A stretch of 64,000 bases of DNA from Psychroserpens algicola. Lineage in GTDB: Bacteria > Bacteroidota > Bacteroidia > Flavobacteriales > Flavobacteriaceae. Position 1 is the first letter of the stretch, and the number at the start of each line of letters is the position of its first letter. The position numbers were made by a program, and so were the translations under genes. This document shows positions 8,598 through 17,232 of the stretch, in pieces. The stretch is from NCBI RefSeq assembly GCF_014526325.1, contig NZ_JACNMJ010000004.1, forward strand, positions 186,001 to 250,000, read 5' to 3'. Under the pieces are notes generated by a model. It saw only the letters and a list, made by a program, of their open reading frames with translations, had not been told where the DNA came from and ran no database searches.

Positions 8598-9346
8598 TAC
8601 TTATCCTCTTCAATAACGACTTTTTTGTCTTTTTTATAAATAGGAATTAAGTACGATATCGTGTACCCGAAACCAATACCAAAACGACCACTATCATACG
8701 TTCGATTAAATCCAGGAACATAAAGATTTTCAAATCCTGGAGGTTGATCTTGACTAATCATCGATTTGAGTTGTACATTTAAGCCGCCATATAAATTAGG
8801 TAAGAGTTCAGCTTTAAAACCTACAATTAATTCGGCCCAGATTCCAGTAAGACCTTTAATTTCAGTACCAGGATTCTCAGAGTATTGCTCTCCCCAATAC
8901 TGATCGGTATTATATATTGTAAAACTGTTAATGGTTTGGCTAAAACTGCTTACACCAACTCTAAAGCCTGTATATATCATATTTTGCATATCCAGCCAGT
9001 TGGTATAGGTGTTGTAATCAATACCTGCTTTAAAATAGCTTCCGTTAGCTGTGACATCTAAAAACGTATTTGCAATGCGGCGTTGTTCAGTTCCGAGTTC
9101 ACCAGCTATATATAGATTTTTACTTAAGCGATAGTCTCCATTTATTTCAAAACCTGTATAATCTTTGTCAACAGCAGATCGAATGATTCTACCAACATCA
9201 CCACCTAGTCTGATACCGTATTTCTGTTTGTAAATAAGCGTATCTGATACTGATGTATTGTCTTCGTCTTGCGCCTGTGATGTTAACGGAAACAACATCA
9301 CAATTATCATACTAGTGATAAATAATAATGTGTGCTTCGTTTTCAT
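8597..9346 (-). CDS. DUF6048 family beta-barrel-like protein
   Basis: A 249-residue secreted protein with a signal peptide (about 1-25, ending TSQAQ). Alternating aromatic and polar residues (IRLGGDVGRI, GFEINGDYRLSKNLYIAGELG, IWAELIVGFKAELLPNLYGGLNVQLK, GRFGIGFGYTISYLI) indicate a small outer-membrane beta-barrel. The order DUF6452 - DUF6048 behind RlmD is a recurring arrangement in Flavobacteriia, which supports the assignment. Its start overlaps the end of the DUF6452 gene by 35 nt, so the two are translationally coupled. A paired role (lipoprotein plus barrel) is an inference; no function is known. Confidence 0.82.
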   Translation of the reverse strand: MKTKHTLLFITSMIIVMLFPLTSQAQDEDNTSVSDTLIYKQKYGIRLGGDVGRIIRSAVDKDYTGFEINGDYRLSKNLYIAGELGTEQRRIANTFLDVTANGSYFKAGIDYNTYTNWLDMQNMIYTGFRVGVSSFSQTINSFTIYNTDQYWGEQYSENPGTEIKGLTGIWAELIVGFKAELLPNLYGGLNVQLKSMISQDQPPGFENLYVPGFNRTYDSGRFGIGFGYTISYLIPIYKKDKKVVIEEDK

Positions 9347-9863
9347 TGTCTATAGTTTCGTTTAAAATCTCAGTATTTACAATCCAGTTATCGGCATCGC
9401 TTTCTCTTATAATACTTCCAGTAGGTCCTATTTCAAAAATGCTTTTATAGCCACATGCTCTTGACACATAAATGAATTCAGGTGTATAAGTTACTGCTAT
9501 AATATCGATGTTAGAATCATTATCAGGGTTTTCATTATCACCATAATCAGCATCGCTTTCCAGTTGGAAACGGGTAGTCGTAATTAGGTTTTCTTCCTGA
9601 AAGCGTAACGGGAGAACAATTGAGTCGGTGTTAACTCTTGTAAGAATAGGATCACCATCTAATGGAACACCATCGTCATCAAGCCCCTTAATTTCTAACT
9701 GTCTGACTTGTTTGGTCTCGTCCTGGTTATTAATATCATAAAATCGAATGATTAAATGTGGTGTCGTTAACGTAGATTCAGCGCAAATATCATCACGTTC
9801 ACAACTCAAAGCTATAACTGCTATGAGTGTGATACAACTGAAAAGGGCTATTATTCGTTTCAA
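9312..9863 (-). CDS. DUF6452 family lipoprotein
   Basis: A 183-residue lipoprotein: the signal ends IALSC with acidic/charged residues after the cysteine (CERDDIC), typical of exported flavobacterial lipoproteins. The mature region has ICAESTLTTPHLIIRFYD, the core of DUF6452, then beta-strand-rich sequence and a second conserved cysteine in VSRACGYKSIFEI. It lies 14 nt behind rlmD, probably in the same transcript, and overlaps the following DUF6048 gene by 35 nt. Function is unknown; close coupling suggests the two products act together in the outer membrane. Confidence 0.82.
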   Translation of the reverse strand: MKRIIALFSCITLIAVIALSCERDDICAESTLTTPHLIIRFYDINNQDETKQVRQLEIKGLDDDGVPLDGDPILTRVNTDSIVLPLRFQEENLITTTRFQLESDADYGDNENPDNDSNIDIIAVTYTPEFIYVSRACGYKSIFEIGPTGSIIRESDADNWIVNTEILNETIDNENEAHIIIYH

Positions 9864-9877
9864 TATCTAAAATTTAA

Positions 9878-11290
9878 TTAACGTTTTTCTAAAAGTACAA
9901 CATTCTCAACATGATGTGTTTGCGGAAACATATCGACAGCCTGAGTTTTTGTGATTTTATAAAGGTCTTTCATTAGTGCCAAATCTCTAGCTTGGGTTGC
10001 ACTGTTACAACTTACATAAACTATTTTTTTTGGCGCAATATTTAATATTTGATTAACAACGTCTTTATGCATTCCGTCACGAGGCGGATCAGTTATAATC
10101 ACGTCTGGAACTCCATTTTGCTCAATAAACTCTGCGTTAAATACATTTTTCATATCACCAACATAAAAGTCAACGTTTTCAATGCCATTTAATTGTGCGT
10201 TTTCTTTAGCAGCTGTAATGGCATCAGGAACGGCTTCTACACCAACTACATGCTTGGCTTGTTTGGCAACAAATTGCGCAATGGTTCCTGTACCTGTGTA
10301 TAAATCATACACGAGTTCGTCACCATTTAAGCCTGCAAAATTTCGTGTGATTTTATATAATTCATAAGCTTGAGCAGAATTAGTTTGGTAAAATGATTTC
10401 GCATTAATCTTAAACTTTAAACCTTCCATCTCCTCAAAGATGTAGTCTTTTCCTTTATAGCAAATGACATTCTGGTCGTAAATTGTATCGTTAGCTTTTT
10501 CGTTTATAACATATTGTAATGATGTGATCTGCGGAAATGTGCCAGCGATGTAGTCGAGGAGTAACTCACGTTTTTCTTTATCGTCTTTAAAAAACTGAAG
10601 CATTACCATAAGGTCACCAGTTGACGATGTACGAATCATCATCGTACGAAGTAAACCTGTTTGGTTGCGCGTATTAAAAAACTCTAAACCATTGGTCACA
10701 GAAAACGATTTAACGGCATTTCTAATCGCATTAGACGGGTCTTCTTGCAACCAGCATTTATTAATATCTAAGATCTTATCCCACATCCCAGGAATATGAA
10801 AACCGAGAGCGTTTCTATCACCTAAATCTTCATCAGATTGTACTTCTTCAATTGTTAGCCAACGACTATCACTAAATGAAAATTCCATTTTATTACGGTA
10901 GAAATACTGTTCGGCAGAGCCTAAAATAGGTGTGACTTCTGGTAATTCTAGATGTCCGAGACGCACCAGGTTATTAGTCACTTCCTTTTGTTTGTATTCT
11001 AACTGGAATTTATAATCCATATCTTGCCATTTACAGCCACCACAAACACCAAAATGCTCGCATTTAGGATCTGTACGCTTAGTAGATAAGGTGTGAAATT
11101 TTATGGCTTTTCCTTCAAAATATGCCTTACGCTTTTTAAAGGTTTGTACATCTACAACATCGCCAGGAACAGCGTTGGGTAAAAAAATTACGCGGCCATC
11201 AGGAGCTTTAGCAATTGTTTTTCCTTTTGCGCCTGCATCGATGACTTCGATGTGTTCGAAAATTTGTCGTTTAGTTTTGCGTCTTGCCAT
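9878..11290 (-). CDS. rlmD: 23S rRNA (uracil-C5)-methyltransferase RlmD
   Basis: A 470-residue TrmA/RumA-family enzyme. An N-terminal TRAM domain (about 10-70) is followed by the 4Fe-4S cluster cysteines in CEHFGVCGGCKWQ (three near residues 80-87, the fourth in INKCWLQ), SAM motif DLYTGTGTIAQFVAK, and the catalytic VSCNSATQARDL plus DPPRDG. The predicted reaction is m5U formation in 23S rRNA, position 1939 in E. coli numbering. RlmD is preferred over RlmC/TrmA by the combination of TRAM and FeS site, though Bacteroidota paralogs can be hard to separate. A minus-strand TATTTTTG stands only 5 nt before the ATG, so either the message is nearly leaderless or that box is fortuitous. Confidence 0.9.
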   Translation of the reverse strand: MARRKTKRQIFEHIEVIDAGAKGKTIAKAPDGRVIFLPNAVPGDVVDVQTFKKRKAYFEGKAIKFHTLSTKRTDPKCEHFGVCGGCKWQDMDYKFQLEYKQKEVTNNLVRLGHLELPEVTPILGSAEQYFYRNKMEFSFSDSRWLTIEEVQSDEDLGDRNALGFHIPGMWDKILDINKCWLQEDPSNAIRNAVKSFSVTNGLEFFNTRNQTGLLRTMMIRTSSTGDLMVMLQFFKDDKEKRELLLDYIAGTFPQITSLQYVINEKANDTIYDQNVICYKGKDYIFEEMEGLKFKINAKSFYQTNSAQAYELYKITRNFAGLNGDELVYDLYTGTGTIAQFVAKQAKHVVGVEAVPDAITAAKENAQLNGIENVDFYVGDMKNVFNAEFIEQNGVPDVIITDPPRDGMHKDVVNQILNIAPKKIVYVSCNSATQARDLALMKDLYKITKTQAVDMFPQTHHVENVVLLEKR

Positions 11291-11396
11291 GATGCAAAAA
11301 TAATAATCGCAAGAGATAAACTATACCGAAATACAATTATCTTTATAAAACTTCAAAATAAAATGAACCTTTTCGTTTTTTCGACGTCTTTAGAGT

Positions 11397-11903
11397 ATGA
11401 AAGTGATAAATATACATCAGCGATTAATACACCAACCTAAAACTGAAATTGCTAAATTATTTCAGACATTGGCAACTTCCGAAGATAAAATTTGGCCCAA
11501 AGAAAAGTGGCCAGCAATGCGATTGAATGATGGCTTGCAAATTGAAAGTCAAGGCGGTCATGGGCGAATCAGGTATACCGTTGTAGATTTTAAACCAGGG
11601 TTTTATATTAAATTTCAGTTTACTAAACCTATTGGCTTCCAAGGAATACATAAGTTGACCATCAAGGAGGAGAGTGTAACGACCACTGAAATTAGGCATG
11701 ACATTAAAATGGAAACAAAGTCTGTAAAAGCAACTTTCTTATGGGTTTTTATCATACGATGGCTGCATGATGCGCTTATTGAAGATGCTTTTGACAAAGT
11801 AGAGCAGCATTTTTCCTCATCAGAAACGACGACTTCTTATAATCTATGGGTAGCGTGTTTAAGATATTTATATAAAAGAAAAGGAGCAATTAAACATAAT
11901 TGA
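11397..11903 (+). CDS. SRPBCC-like protein upstream of an ECF sigma factor
   Basis: A 168-residue soluble protein. The pattern HQPKTEIAKLFQTLATSEDKIWP near the start, YTVVDFKPGFYIKFQF in the middle and the long C-terminal helix LHDALIEDAFDKVEQHF fits the START/SRPBCC (polyketide cyclase-like) helix-grip fold, which binds hydrophobic ligands. The assignment is from pattern only. Its TGA stop overlaps the TTG start of the sigma factor in the sequence TTGA, so the two genes are translationally coupled. It might sense a ligand for the sigma factor or simply share its transcript. Confidence 0.7.
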   Translation: MKVINIHQRLIHQPKTEIAKLFQTLATSEDKIWPKEKWPAMRLNDGLQIESQGGHGRIRYTVVDFKPGFYIKFQFTKPIGFQGIHKLTIKEESVTTTEIRHDIKMETKSVKATFLWVFIIRWLHDALIEDAFDKVEQHFSSSETTTSYNLWVACLRYLYKRKGAIKHN

Positions 11904-12448
11904 ATACAAACAAACATAGCGATAAAAAGTTAATCAAATCGTATTTAGCAGGCGAGCAGCAGGCTTTGGCACTATTGGTTGAACGTTGGCATTTAATTTT
12001 TTGTAAAAAGGCATACTGGATTGTTAAAGATGCCGATTTATCTAAAGATGTAGCGCAAGAGAGCTGGAGTACAATCATTGCTCAGTTACATACACTTCAA
12101 AATCCATCAAGTTTTAAACCATGGGCTCTTAGAATTGTATTTAACAAAGCTATGGACGCATTTAGAAAGCAAAGTAGAGAACGGTTAGAACTTAATGCAT
12201 TAAAAAATAAGCCTAATTCTACTGCTGAAGTAAATGACGATCGCACACAATTAAAAGAAATGTTATTAAAAGCGATTAAAACATTACCTGAGCAACAACA
12301 ACTTGTGGTGAGACTTTTTTATAATGAAAACTATTCTTTAAGAGAAATGAGCGCGATGTTGGATATTTCTGTTGGAACAGTAAAATCGAGGTTGTTTCAT
12401 GCAAGAGAAGCATTAAAACTAATTTTAAAACACAAACACTATAAATAG
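11900..12448 (+). CDS. RNA polymerase ECF sigma factor
   Basis: A 182-residue sigma-70-family protein. Region 2 runs from about LVERWHLIFCKKAYWIVKDADLSKDVAQESW to FKPWALRIVFNKAMDAFRKQ, and region 4 from KTLPEQQQLVVRLFYNENYSLREMSAML to SVGTVKSRLFHAREAL, with a normal helix-turn-helix. The start is TTG at 11900: no in-frame ATG exists before region 2, and the TTGA overlap with the upstream stop fits coupling. It is followed 42 nt later by a membrane protein (DUF6768) that may act as its regulator. Target promoters are unknown. Confidence 0.9.
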   Translation: MNTNKHSDKKLIKSYLAGEQQALALLVERWHLIFCKKAYWIVKDADLSKDVAQESWSTIIAQLHTLQNPSSFKPWALRIVFNKAMDAFRKQSRERLELNALKNKPNSTAEVNDDRTQLKEMLLKAIKTLPEQQQLVVRLFYNENYSLREMSAMLDISVGTVKSRLFHAREALKLILKHKHYK

Positions 12449-12490
12449 TAATCGCAGTTATTTACTGTGATTTAATTAAATAATTGAATT

Positions 12491-12874
12491 ATGAAAACAC
12501 AAATGGACGATATTGACCAATTGATTAAAGACACATTAACCGAAGAAGAAGCAAAGTTCTATGATGACCTTGAAGAGCAAAATGTACTTGGTATGCTCGG
12601 AGGCTTATTTACAGGAAAGAATAAATGGATTATCATTTTAATGAATATCATGACCTTGGTATTCTTTGGATTATTCCTGTATTGTGTTGTTAATTTTTTT
12701 GATACTACAGATATCAAAGCGCTATTAAAATGGGGATTAGGTAGTGTAGTTTTTTTAATAGGTGTAAGCATGCTAAAAATATTTGCTTGGATGCAGATGG
12801 ATAAAAATGCAATTCTGAGAGAAATGAAACGCCTAGAATTGCAAGTTTCCTCTTTGTCAGGAAAAATTTCGTAA
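12491..12874 (+). CDS. DUF6768-like membrane protein, possible sigma regulator
   Basis: A 127-residue protein: an acidic cytoplasmic N-terminus (about 1-45, MDDIDQLIKDTLTEEEAKFYDDLEEQNVLGMLGGLF), two membrane segments (about 52-72 and 84-104) and a short coiled-coil C-terminus (MDKNAILREMKRLELQVSSL). This matches the DUF6768 family, which regularly follows ECF sigma genes in Flavobacteriia. A role as membrane-bound anti-sigma or partner is inferred from position; no zinc-binding anti-sigma motif is visible. It is probably the last gene of the SRPBCC - sigma - DUF6768 operon. Confidence 0.75.
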   Translation: MKTQMDDIDQLIKDTLTEEEAKFYDDLEEQNVLGMLGGLFTGKNKWIIILMNIMTLVFFGLFLYCVVNFFDTTDIKALLKWGLGSVVFLIGVSMLKIFAWMQMDKNAILREMKRLELQVSSLSGKIS

Positions 12875-12943
12875 TAAGATTTTAAATCATAGTTTAAAAT
12901 TATTAATTTGCCAGTTCTAGGGATGATTTCTCTCCCACGCTGC

Positions 12944-12964
12944 TTTTTCGGATTCTTCGAAAAA
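12944..12964 (+). repeat. Inverted repeat in the rocD leader
   Basis: TTTTTCG (12944-12950) and CGAAAAA (12958-12964) form a perfect 7-bp dyad with a 7-nt loop, 48 nt before the rocD ATG. It is not followed by a T-run, so it may be an operator or leader hairpin rather than a terminator. Confidence 0.35.
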
Positions 12965-13012
12965 ATAAAGGTATAGAAGGAATGGTTATTTTTTAATTAA
13001 AACTAAATAAAA

Positions 13013-14293
13013 ATGGCTGTTTTAGACCAATTAACTTCGCAACAAGCGATCGATTTAGAAAACAAGTATGGCGCACACAATTACCATCCATTACCAGTAG
13101 TACTGAGTAGAGGAGAAGGTGTCTATGTATGGGATGTAGAAGGAAAACAGTATTATGATTTCCTATCTGCATATTCGGCAGTAAATCAAGGGCATTGTCA
13201 CCCTAAAATTGTAAATGCAATGACAACTCAAGCACAAACTTTGAGTTTAACGTCCAGAGCATTTTATAATGACATGCTTGGTAGATATGAGAAATATGCT
13301 TCTGAGTATTTCAATTTCGACAAGTTATTACCTATGAACACTGGAGCCGAAGCTGTTGAAACAGCTTTGAAAATTTGTCGAAAGTGGGCTTACGAAGTCA
13401 AAGGTATTGATGAAAACGAGGCTCAAATTATTGTATGTGAAAATAATTTTCACGGACGTACAACAACGATAATTTCATTTAGTAACGATCCTGTAGCCAG
13501 AAAGAACTTCGGACCATATACTGACGGGTTTATAAAAATCGAGTATGATAATCTACAAGCTCTTGAAGCAGCATTAAAAAGCAATTCTAATGTAGCGGGA
13601 TTTTTGGTTGAGCCTATTCAAGGTGAAGCTGGAGTGTATGTTCCTAGTGACGATTATTTAGCAAAAGCTAAAGCCTTATGTGAAGCCTATAATGTATTGT
13701 TTATTGCTGATGAAGTGCAAACAGGAATAGCAAGAACTGGACGCTTATTAGCAGCCTGTGGTAATTGTAGTTGTGAAAACAAGAATTGTTCAGGAACTCC
13801 TGAGGTTAAACCTGATATATTAATTCTAGGTAAAGCTTTGTCTGGAGGCGCGTATCCTGTAAGTGCTGTGATGGCTAATGATCCTATCATGAATGTGATT
13901 AGGCCTGGAAATCATGGTAGTACTTTTGGAGGTAATCCAATTGCTGCTGCAGTTGCAATGGCTGCTTTGGATGTTGTTCGTGATGAAGAATTAGCTGAAA
14001 ACGCCTACCAGCTTGGAGAATTATTCCGAAGTGAATTAAATAGATATATCGAAACAAGTTCTATTGTAAATCTTGTAAGAGGAAAAGGCTTGTTAAATGC
14101 GATTGTTATTAATGATGATGAAGAAAGTGATACAGCCTGGAATATCTGTTTAGCTCTTCGTGATAACGGTTTATTAGCAAAACCTACGCATGGTAACATC
14201 ATTCGTTTTGCACCTCCTTTAGTGATGACAAAAGAAGAACTTTTAGATTGTGTCTCAATTATAATAAAAACATTAAAGCAATTTGAAGTTTAA
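13013..14293 (+). CDS. rocD: Ornithine--oxo-acid aminotransferase
   Basis: A 426-residue class III PLP-dependent aminotransferase. Characteristic features are [27 protein letters not shown] at the start, [13 protein letters not shown], the PLP-phosphate region [15 protein letters not shown], the aspartate in [15 protein letters not shown], the Schiff-base lysine in LGKALSGG and HGSTFGGNP. It converts L-ornithine and 2-oxoglutarate to glutamate-semialdehyde and glutamate in arginine/proline metabolism. Between RTGRLLAA and [14 protein letters not shown] there is a four-cysteine insert, [11 protein letters not shown] (near residues 247-257), longer than in the usual enzyme and looking like a small metal site. 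A terminator follows the gene. Confidence 0.95.
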   Translation: MAVLDQLTSQQAIDLENKYGAHNYHPLPVVLSRGEGVYVWDVEGKQYYDFLSAYSAVNQGHCHPKIVNAMTTQAQTLSLTSRAFYNDMLGRYEKYASEYFNFDKLLPMNTGAEAVETALKICRKWAYEVKGIDENEAQIIVCENNFHGRTTTIISFSNDPVARKNFGPYTDGFIKIEYDNLQALEAALKSNSNVAGFLVEPIQGEAGVYVPSDDYLAKAKALCEAYNVLFIADEVQTGIARTGRLLAACGNCSCENKNCSGTPEVKPDILILGKALSGGAYPVSAVMANDPIMNVIRPGNHGSTFGGNPIAAAVAMAALDVVRDEELAENAYQLGELFRSELNRYIETSSIVNLVRGKGLLNAIVINDDEESDTAWNICLALRDNGLLAKPTHGNIIRFAPPLVMTKEELLDCVSIIIKTLKQFEV

Positions 14294-14317
14294 GAATTTC
14301 AACTTTAAGTTATAAAA

Positions 14318-14348
14318 AAAACCTCAATGTACATTGAGGTTTTTTTTA
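14318..14348. terminator. Bidirectional terminator
   Basis: CCTCAATGT/ACATTGAGG (14322-14339) is an uninterrupted palindrome flanked by A-run and T-run, so it works for rocD (+) and for the convergent membrane gene (-). Confidence 0.85.
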
Positions 14349-14365
14349 TGGAAATTTAAATCATA

Positions 14366-14704
14366 CTATTGATCCATCATCTCACGTAATTTTTCTTGCA
14401 TTAACTCTTGGTCTTGTAATGTTTCCCAACCAAAAGTCATAATTGCCCAAATGGTTAAAATTAAATACAGTACACTTAAGACCAATCCTATGATAGCTAA
14501 TATTTTTCCGATTTTTACATTTTGAAATCCAGTGTATAATTCTGGGTTTTCTGAATAAGTAGCAGTTGCCTTATTTGCGAGTACCAAGGTGACAACACCT
14601 AAGACAATACCAACCACTCCATAACAACAGCAGGTTAATATTGATAAAATTCCTAATACTAAAATAAGTGTTGCGTTTTGTAATGGTTCTTGATGTTGGT
14701 TCAT
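14366..14704 (-). CDS. CCC-motif membrane protein
   Basis: A 112-residue protein with two hydrophobic stretches (about 12-45 and 68-92). The first contains the CCC motif (ILTCCCYGVVGIVLGVV) with glycine-rich helix packing, the signature of a small Bacteroidota membrane family. The stretch between helices is polar (NKATATYSENPELYTGFQNVKIGK). Function is unknown. It follows the DUF2752 gene by 11 nt in the same direction, a common pair in Flavobacteriia. Confidence 0.82.
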   Translation of the reverse strand: MNQHQEPLQNATLILVLGILSILTCCCYGVVGIVLGVVTLVLANKATATYSENPELYTGFQNVKIGKILAIIGLVLSVLYLILTIWAIMTFGWETLQDQELMQEKLREMMDQ

Positions 14705-14715
14705 GTGTTTTATGA

Positions 14716-15003
14716 TTAGTTAAAAAAAGTTTTAAAGATAAAGTTGCCAACTATTAATATAGCGTTCATTAGTGCCAAAATAATAATAATTTTATAAGCA
14801 TGCTTAAAATTTCTAAAGTAATTTATGAAGATGACAGCTATCAATGCAATTAAGCTATATATGGCTGGGTACATATGAAATGCTGCAACAAAGTCACCAT
14901 TAAGGATGAATGCTATTGAGCGTTGCATACCACAACCCATACAATCCAATCCGAAAATTTTTTTATTCAAACATGGTAGCATGTAGTCCTCTGGAGACAT
15001 CAT
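14716..15003 (-). CDS. DUF2752 membrane protein
   Basis: A 95-residue protein with the DUF2752 signature CLNKKIFGLDCMGCGMQRSIAFILNGDF: the CxGCGxxRS core followed by two or three membrane helices. The family often provides a small membrane protein next to other inner-membrane genes, and its function is unknown. Start is ATG; a second ATG follows directly (MMSPEDY), so the exact start may be one codon later. It precedes the CCC-motif gene in a two-gene operon. Confidence 0.82.
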   Translation of the reverse strand: MMSPEDYMLPCLNKKIFGLDCMGCGMQRSIAFILNGDFVAAFHMYPAIYSLIALIAVIFINYFRNFKHAYKIIIILALMNAILIVGNFIFKTFFN

Positions 15004-15049
15004 ATAGATACATTTGTCTCAAAAATAATAAAAATAGAACAAAGAGAAT

Positions 15050-16909
15050 TTAGTTCTTTATAATTACTTTTTTAGAAATCACTTGATTATTTTCAGTATG
15101 AATTGACGCCACATAAACACCGTCACTCAATGATTTGGTTGAGTAGTGGTAATTAGATTGGTTACCAACATGTGTAGCGCTTATGACGCTTTTTCCTGAA
15201 ATATCAAATACAGATACCGACTGGATATCAAGGCCATTAGGATTTAAAATGGTTAATACAGAATCTTTAGTATTCTGGAAGACATCAAAATCTTCGTCAG
15301 TAATTTCAGTAGTACTCAATGTTTCAGACTGGAACGTAATTTCAAAACGTGAATCATATATTCCAGATGGTAAATTGATACTGTAATTTTGTGTTCTTAA
15401 ATCCACATAAATGTTTTCATCTATATCATGTAAAAATATAGGCTGTGATACATCAAAATTTTGTACATCAAAAACTCCAAATCTTAACAACTGTTGATTT
15501 TCAAGAGTTAAAACTAATGGAATTCTAAGCTCAAGCTCAAAGTTATGTGCTTGAATTACATAGTTTTCATTGTCTTGAATCCAGTTTATATCAGATGCAT
15601 TAGATTCGGGCATTTTTGCTTCTAATCCATAGTCAAAGCCTTCAGTAGCACTGCTATGAAAATTTGCAAGTAGCTCTCTTGAGTATAGATCATTAAAACT
15701 CGTTAGAATTCTAAAGCGTTTATATTCTGAAGGAACTAAGAAATAACCATTCTCATCATATTGACTATCTACTGTATTATCATCATTATTATCTGAGGTA
15801 GTTCTGAAAAACTCACTATTAGTTGATGTTTCTTTGTAGAAATTACGATGTGAATTTTTAACATAAACTAAGCTAGTAGATGGTATTCCTACTGCGCCTT
15901 CTACCATAAATCCTTGACCAATAGGGATATATCTTCTAGCTACATGAGATCCTGACCCAGCAGGTGGAGTTCCAGCAACTGACCCATCAGATAGATGGAA
16001 TTGATATGGAGCTGCAACAAAAGATTCTACTATGTTATCAGATCCATCAGGTTGAGTACAAGTATAAGAAGCATAACCTCCAACATAATCCTCAATGTAA
16101 TGTGAGTTAGAGTTTGGTGCCTGTTCCCAATAATACAAAGCTCCAGTTGTAGACGGAACCACAGGGTTGACTTCATCTAGGTTTACATTTTGAGGATCCC
16201 ATAAAAAATCAGCAGCATCAAGAGCTGAAGGATATGGATTACCCATGAATGTAAATTGCTCTGAAGCAATATTATTTGTTATAGTACCACTATTTGGTTT
16301 TCCTCTAAAATCATAACGTTGAGAACTTGCACCAGCAACTAAAGAAGTTCCCATGCCTTTCATAGTAAATCCTAGACCTGTTGGTATATTTGAGGTCTCA
16401 TCGATGCTTACCCATTCTGAATATTCATCGGAAACTACAAATGTATATAGCCAACGACTAGAGATAGTAAGTGGAGATGAAGTTCCATTGTAGGCAGTTA
16501 TAAAAGCGGCATCAACACTTGATGTCAAGCCAGTAGATTCATCAATCAAATTAACTCTCGCAGCTTCATTACCATTAGTGTTTGAATTGTTACCAATAGG
16601 CGAACACCAATAATTATAAGCCCATTGATTGGTATTTCCTTCTTGATAAACACTAAGCTCTCCTTCTCCAGAATTTCCAGTAGTACCAGTTCCTTGAATA
16701 ATCTGAGCTTCATTTCTAAGATAGATGCGGCTACCTGGCTCAACAATATTCACTTCATCGGTCACAAATAAAGGTGCTACTCCAGCTGCATCAGTAAAGC
16801 CTGCGCCATCTACAAAAATATATGATGATTGTCTTACCGTTAATTGAGCAGAAGCACAAAACGATAAAAGTATTGCAAAAAATAATAGTACATGATTTCT
16901 CATATTCAA
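15050..16909 (-). CDS. Secreted protein with T9SS type A sorting domain
   Basis: A 619-residue protein with an N-terminal signal peptide (about 1-21, ending CASAQ) and a C-terminal sorting domain of about 80 residues: VLTILNPNGLDIQSVSVFDISGKSV, then LSDGVYVASIHTENNQVISKKVIIKN. This is the T9SS type A pattern that routes proteins through the outer membrane. The middle part is Asn/Ser/Thr-rich, beta-strand-rich and without a visible catalytic motif, like flavobacterial surface proteins of unknown function. PorQ in this window is part of the machinery that would secrete and attach it. A perfect minus-strand -7 box (16963-16956) lies 47 nt upstream. Confidence 0.88.
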   Translation of the reverse strand: MNMRNHVLLFFAILLSFCASAQLTVRQSSYIFVDGAGFTDAAGVAPLFVTDEVNIVEPGSRIYLRNEAQIIQGTGTTGNSGEGELSVYQEGNTNQWAYNYWCSPIGNNSNTNGNEAARVNLIDESTGLTSSVDAAFITAYNGTSSPLTISSRWLYTFVVSDEYSEWVSIDETSNIPTGLGFTMKGMGTSLVAGASSQRYDFRGKPNSGTITNNIASEQFTFMGNPYPSALDAADFLWDPQNVNLDEVNPVVPSTTGALYYWEQAPNSNSHYIEDYVGGYASYTCTQPDGSDNIVESFVAAPYQFHLSDGSVAGTPPAGSGSHVARRYIPIGQGFMVEGAVGIPSTSLVYVKNSHRNFYKETSTNSEFFRTTSDNNDDNTVDSQYDENGYFLVPSEYKRFRILTSFNDLYSRELLANFHSSATEGFDYGLEAKMPESNASDINWIQDNENYVIQAHNFELELRIPLVLTLENQQLLRFGVFDVQNFDVSQPIFLHDIDENIYVDLRTQNYSINLPSGIYDSRFEITFQSETLSTTEITDEDFDVFQNTKDSVLTILNPNGLDIQSVSVFDISGKSVISATHVGNQSNYHYSTKSLSDGVYVASIHTENNQVISKKVIIKN

Positions 16910-16955
16910 TGGATTTAATAGGTCATATTTATTAATAAATACGTAGGGATTATTT

Positions 16956-16963
16956 CAAATATA
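16956..16963 (-). promoter_or_regulatory. Candidate -7 box of the T9SS-sorted protein gene
   Basis: Minus strand TATATTTG matches TAnnTTTG exactly, 47 nt before the start. No TTG -33 element at standard spacing. A 16-bp AT-only palindrome (16926-16941) lies between it and the start. Confidence 0.4.
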
Positions 16964-17052
16964 GCCAAAAAATACACATTAAATGATAGATTTAGATTCA
17001 TAAAATCGTATTTTCGATGAATATTAAACTATTTCCGATAACAAACGTACTT

Positions 17053-17232
17053 ATGCCTAGATTTGTGAGTTATATTTTAATCGTAATTGGCGGAATTATA
17101 GCTATTTACGCTCAAGCAGAAGCCGATCAAAATCAGTATATTTTGATTGCTGGAATCGCAGTTTTAATGATTGGGATTTATAGTGTCTCTCGACGCATTC
17201 CAAGTAAAAAAGATCAAGAAGAGGAGTTGTAA
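17053..17232 (+). CDS. Small two-helix membrane protein
   Basis: A 59-residue protein from the ATG at 17053: MPRFVSYILIVIGGIIAIYAQ forms one membrane helix, a polar turn AEADQNQ follows, then ILIAGIAVLMIGIYSVSRRIP and a charged tail. An earlier in-frame ATG at 17017 would add 12 residues, but it sits just behind a -7-like TATTTTCG, which favours the later start. The stop overlaps the next ATG (TAATG), coupling it to the Smr-domain gene. No known family; conservation of the pair would confirm it. Confidence 0.65.
   Translation: MPRFVSYILIVIGGIIAIYAQAEADQNQYILIAGIAVLMIGIYSVSRRIPSKKDQEEEL

Noticed and set aside
10171-10180. CAACGTTTTC match to the glg motif on the other strand
   Set aside because: Partial match inside the rlmD coding region, not in a promoter; considered chance.
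16926-16941. 16-bp AT-only palindrome TATTTATTAATAAATA
   Set aside because: AT-only sequence in an AT-rich gap; chance occurrence is too likely to claim a function.
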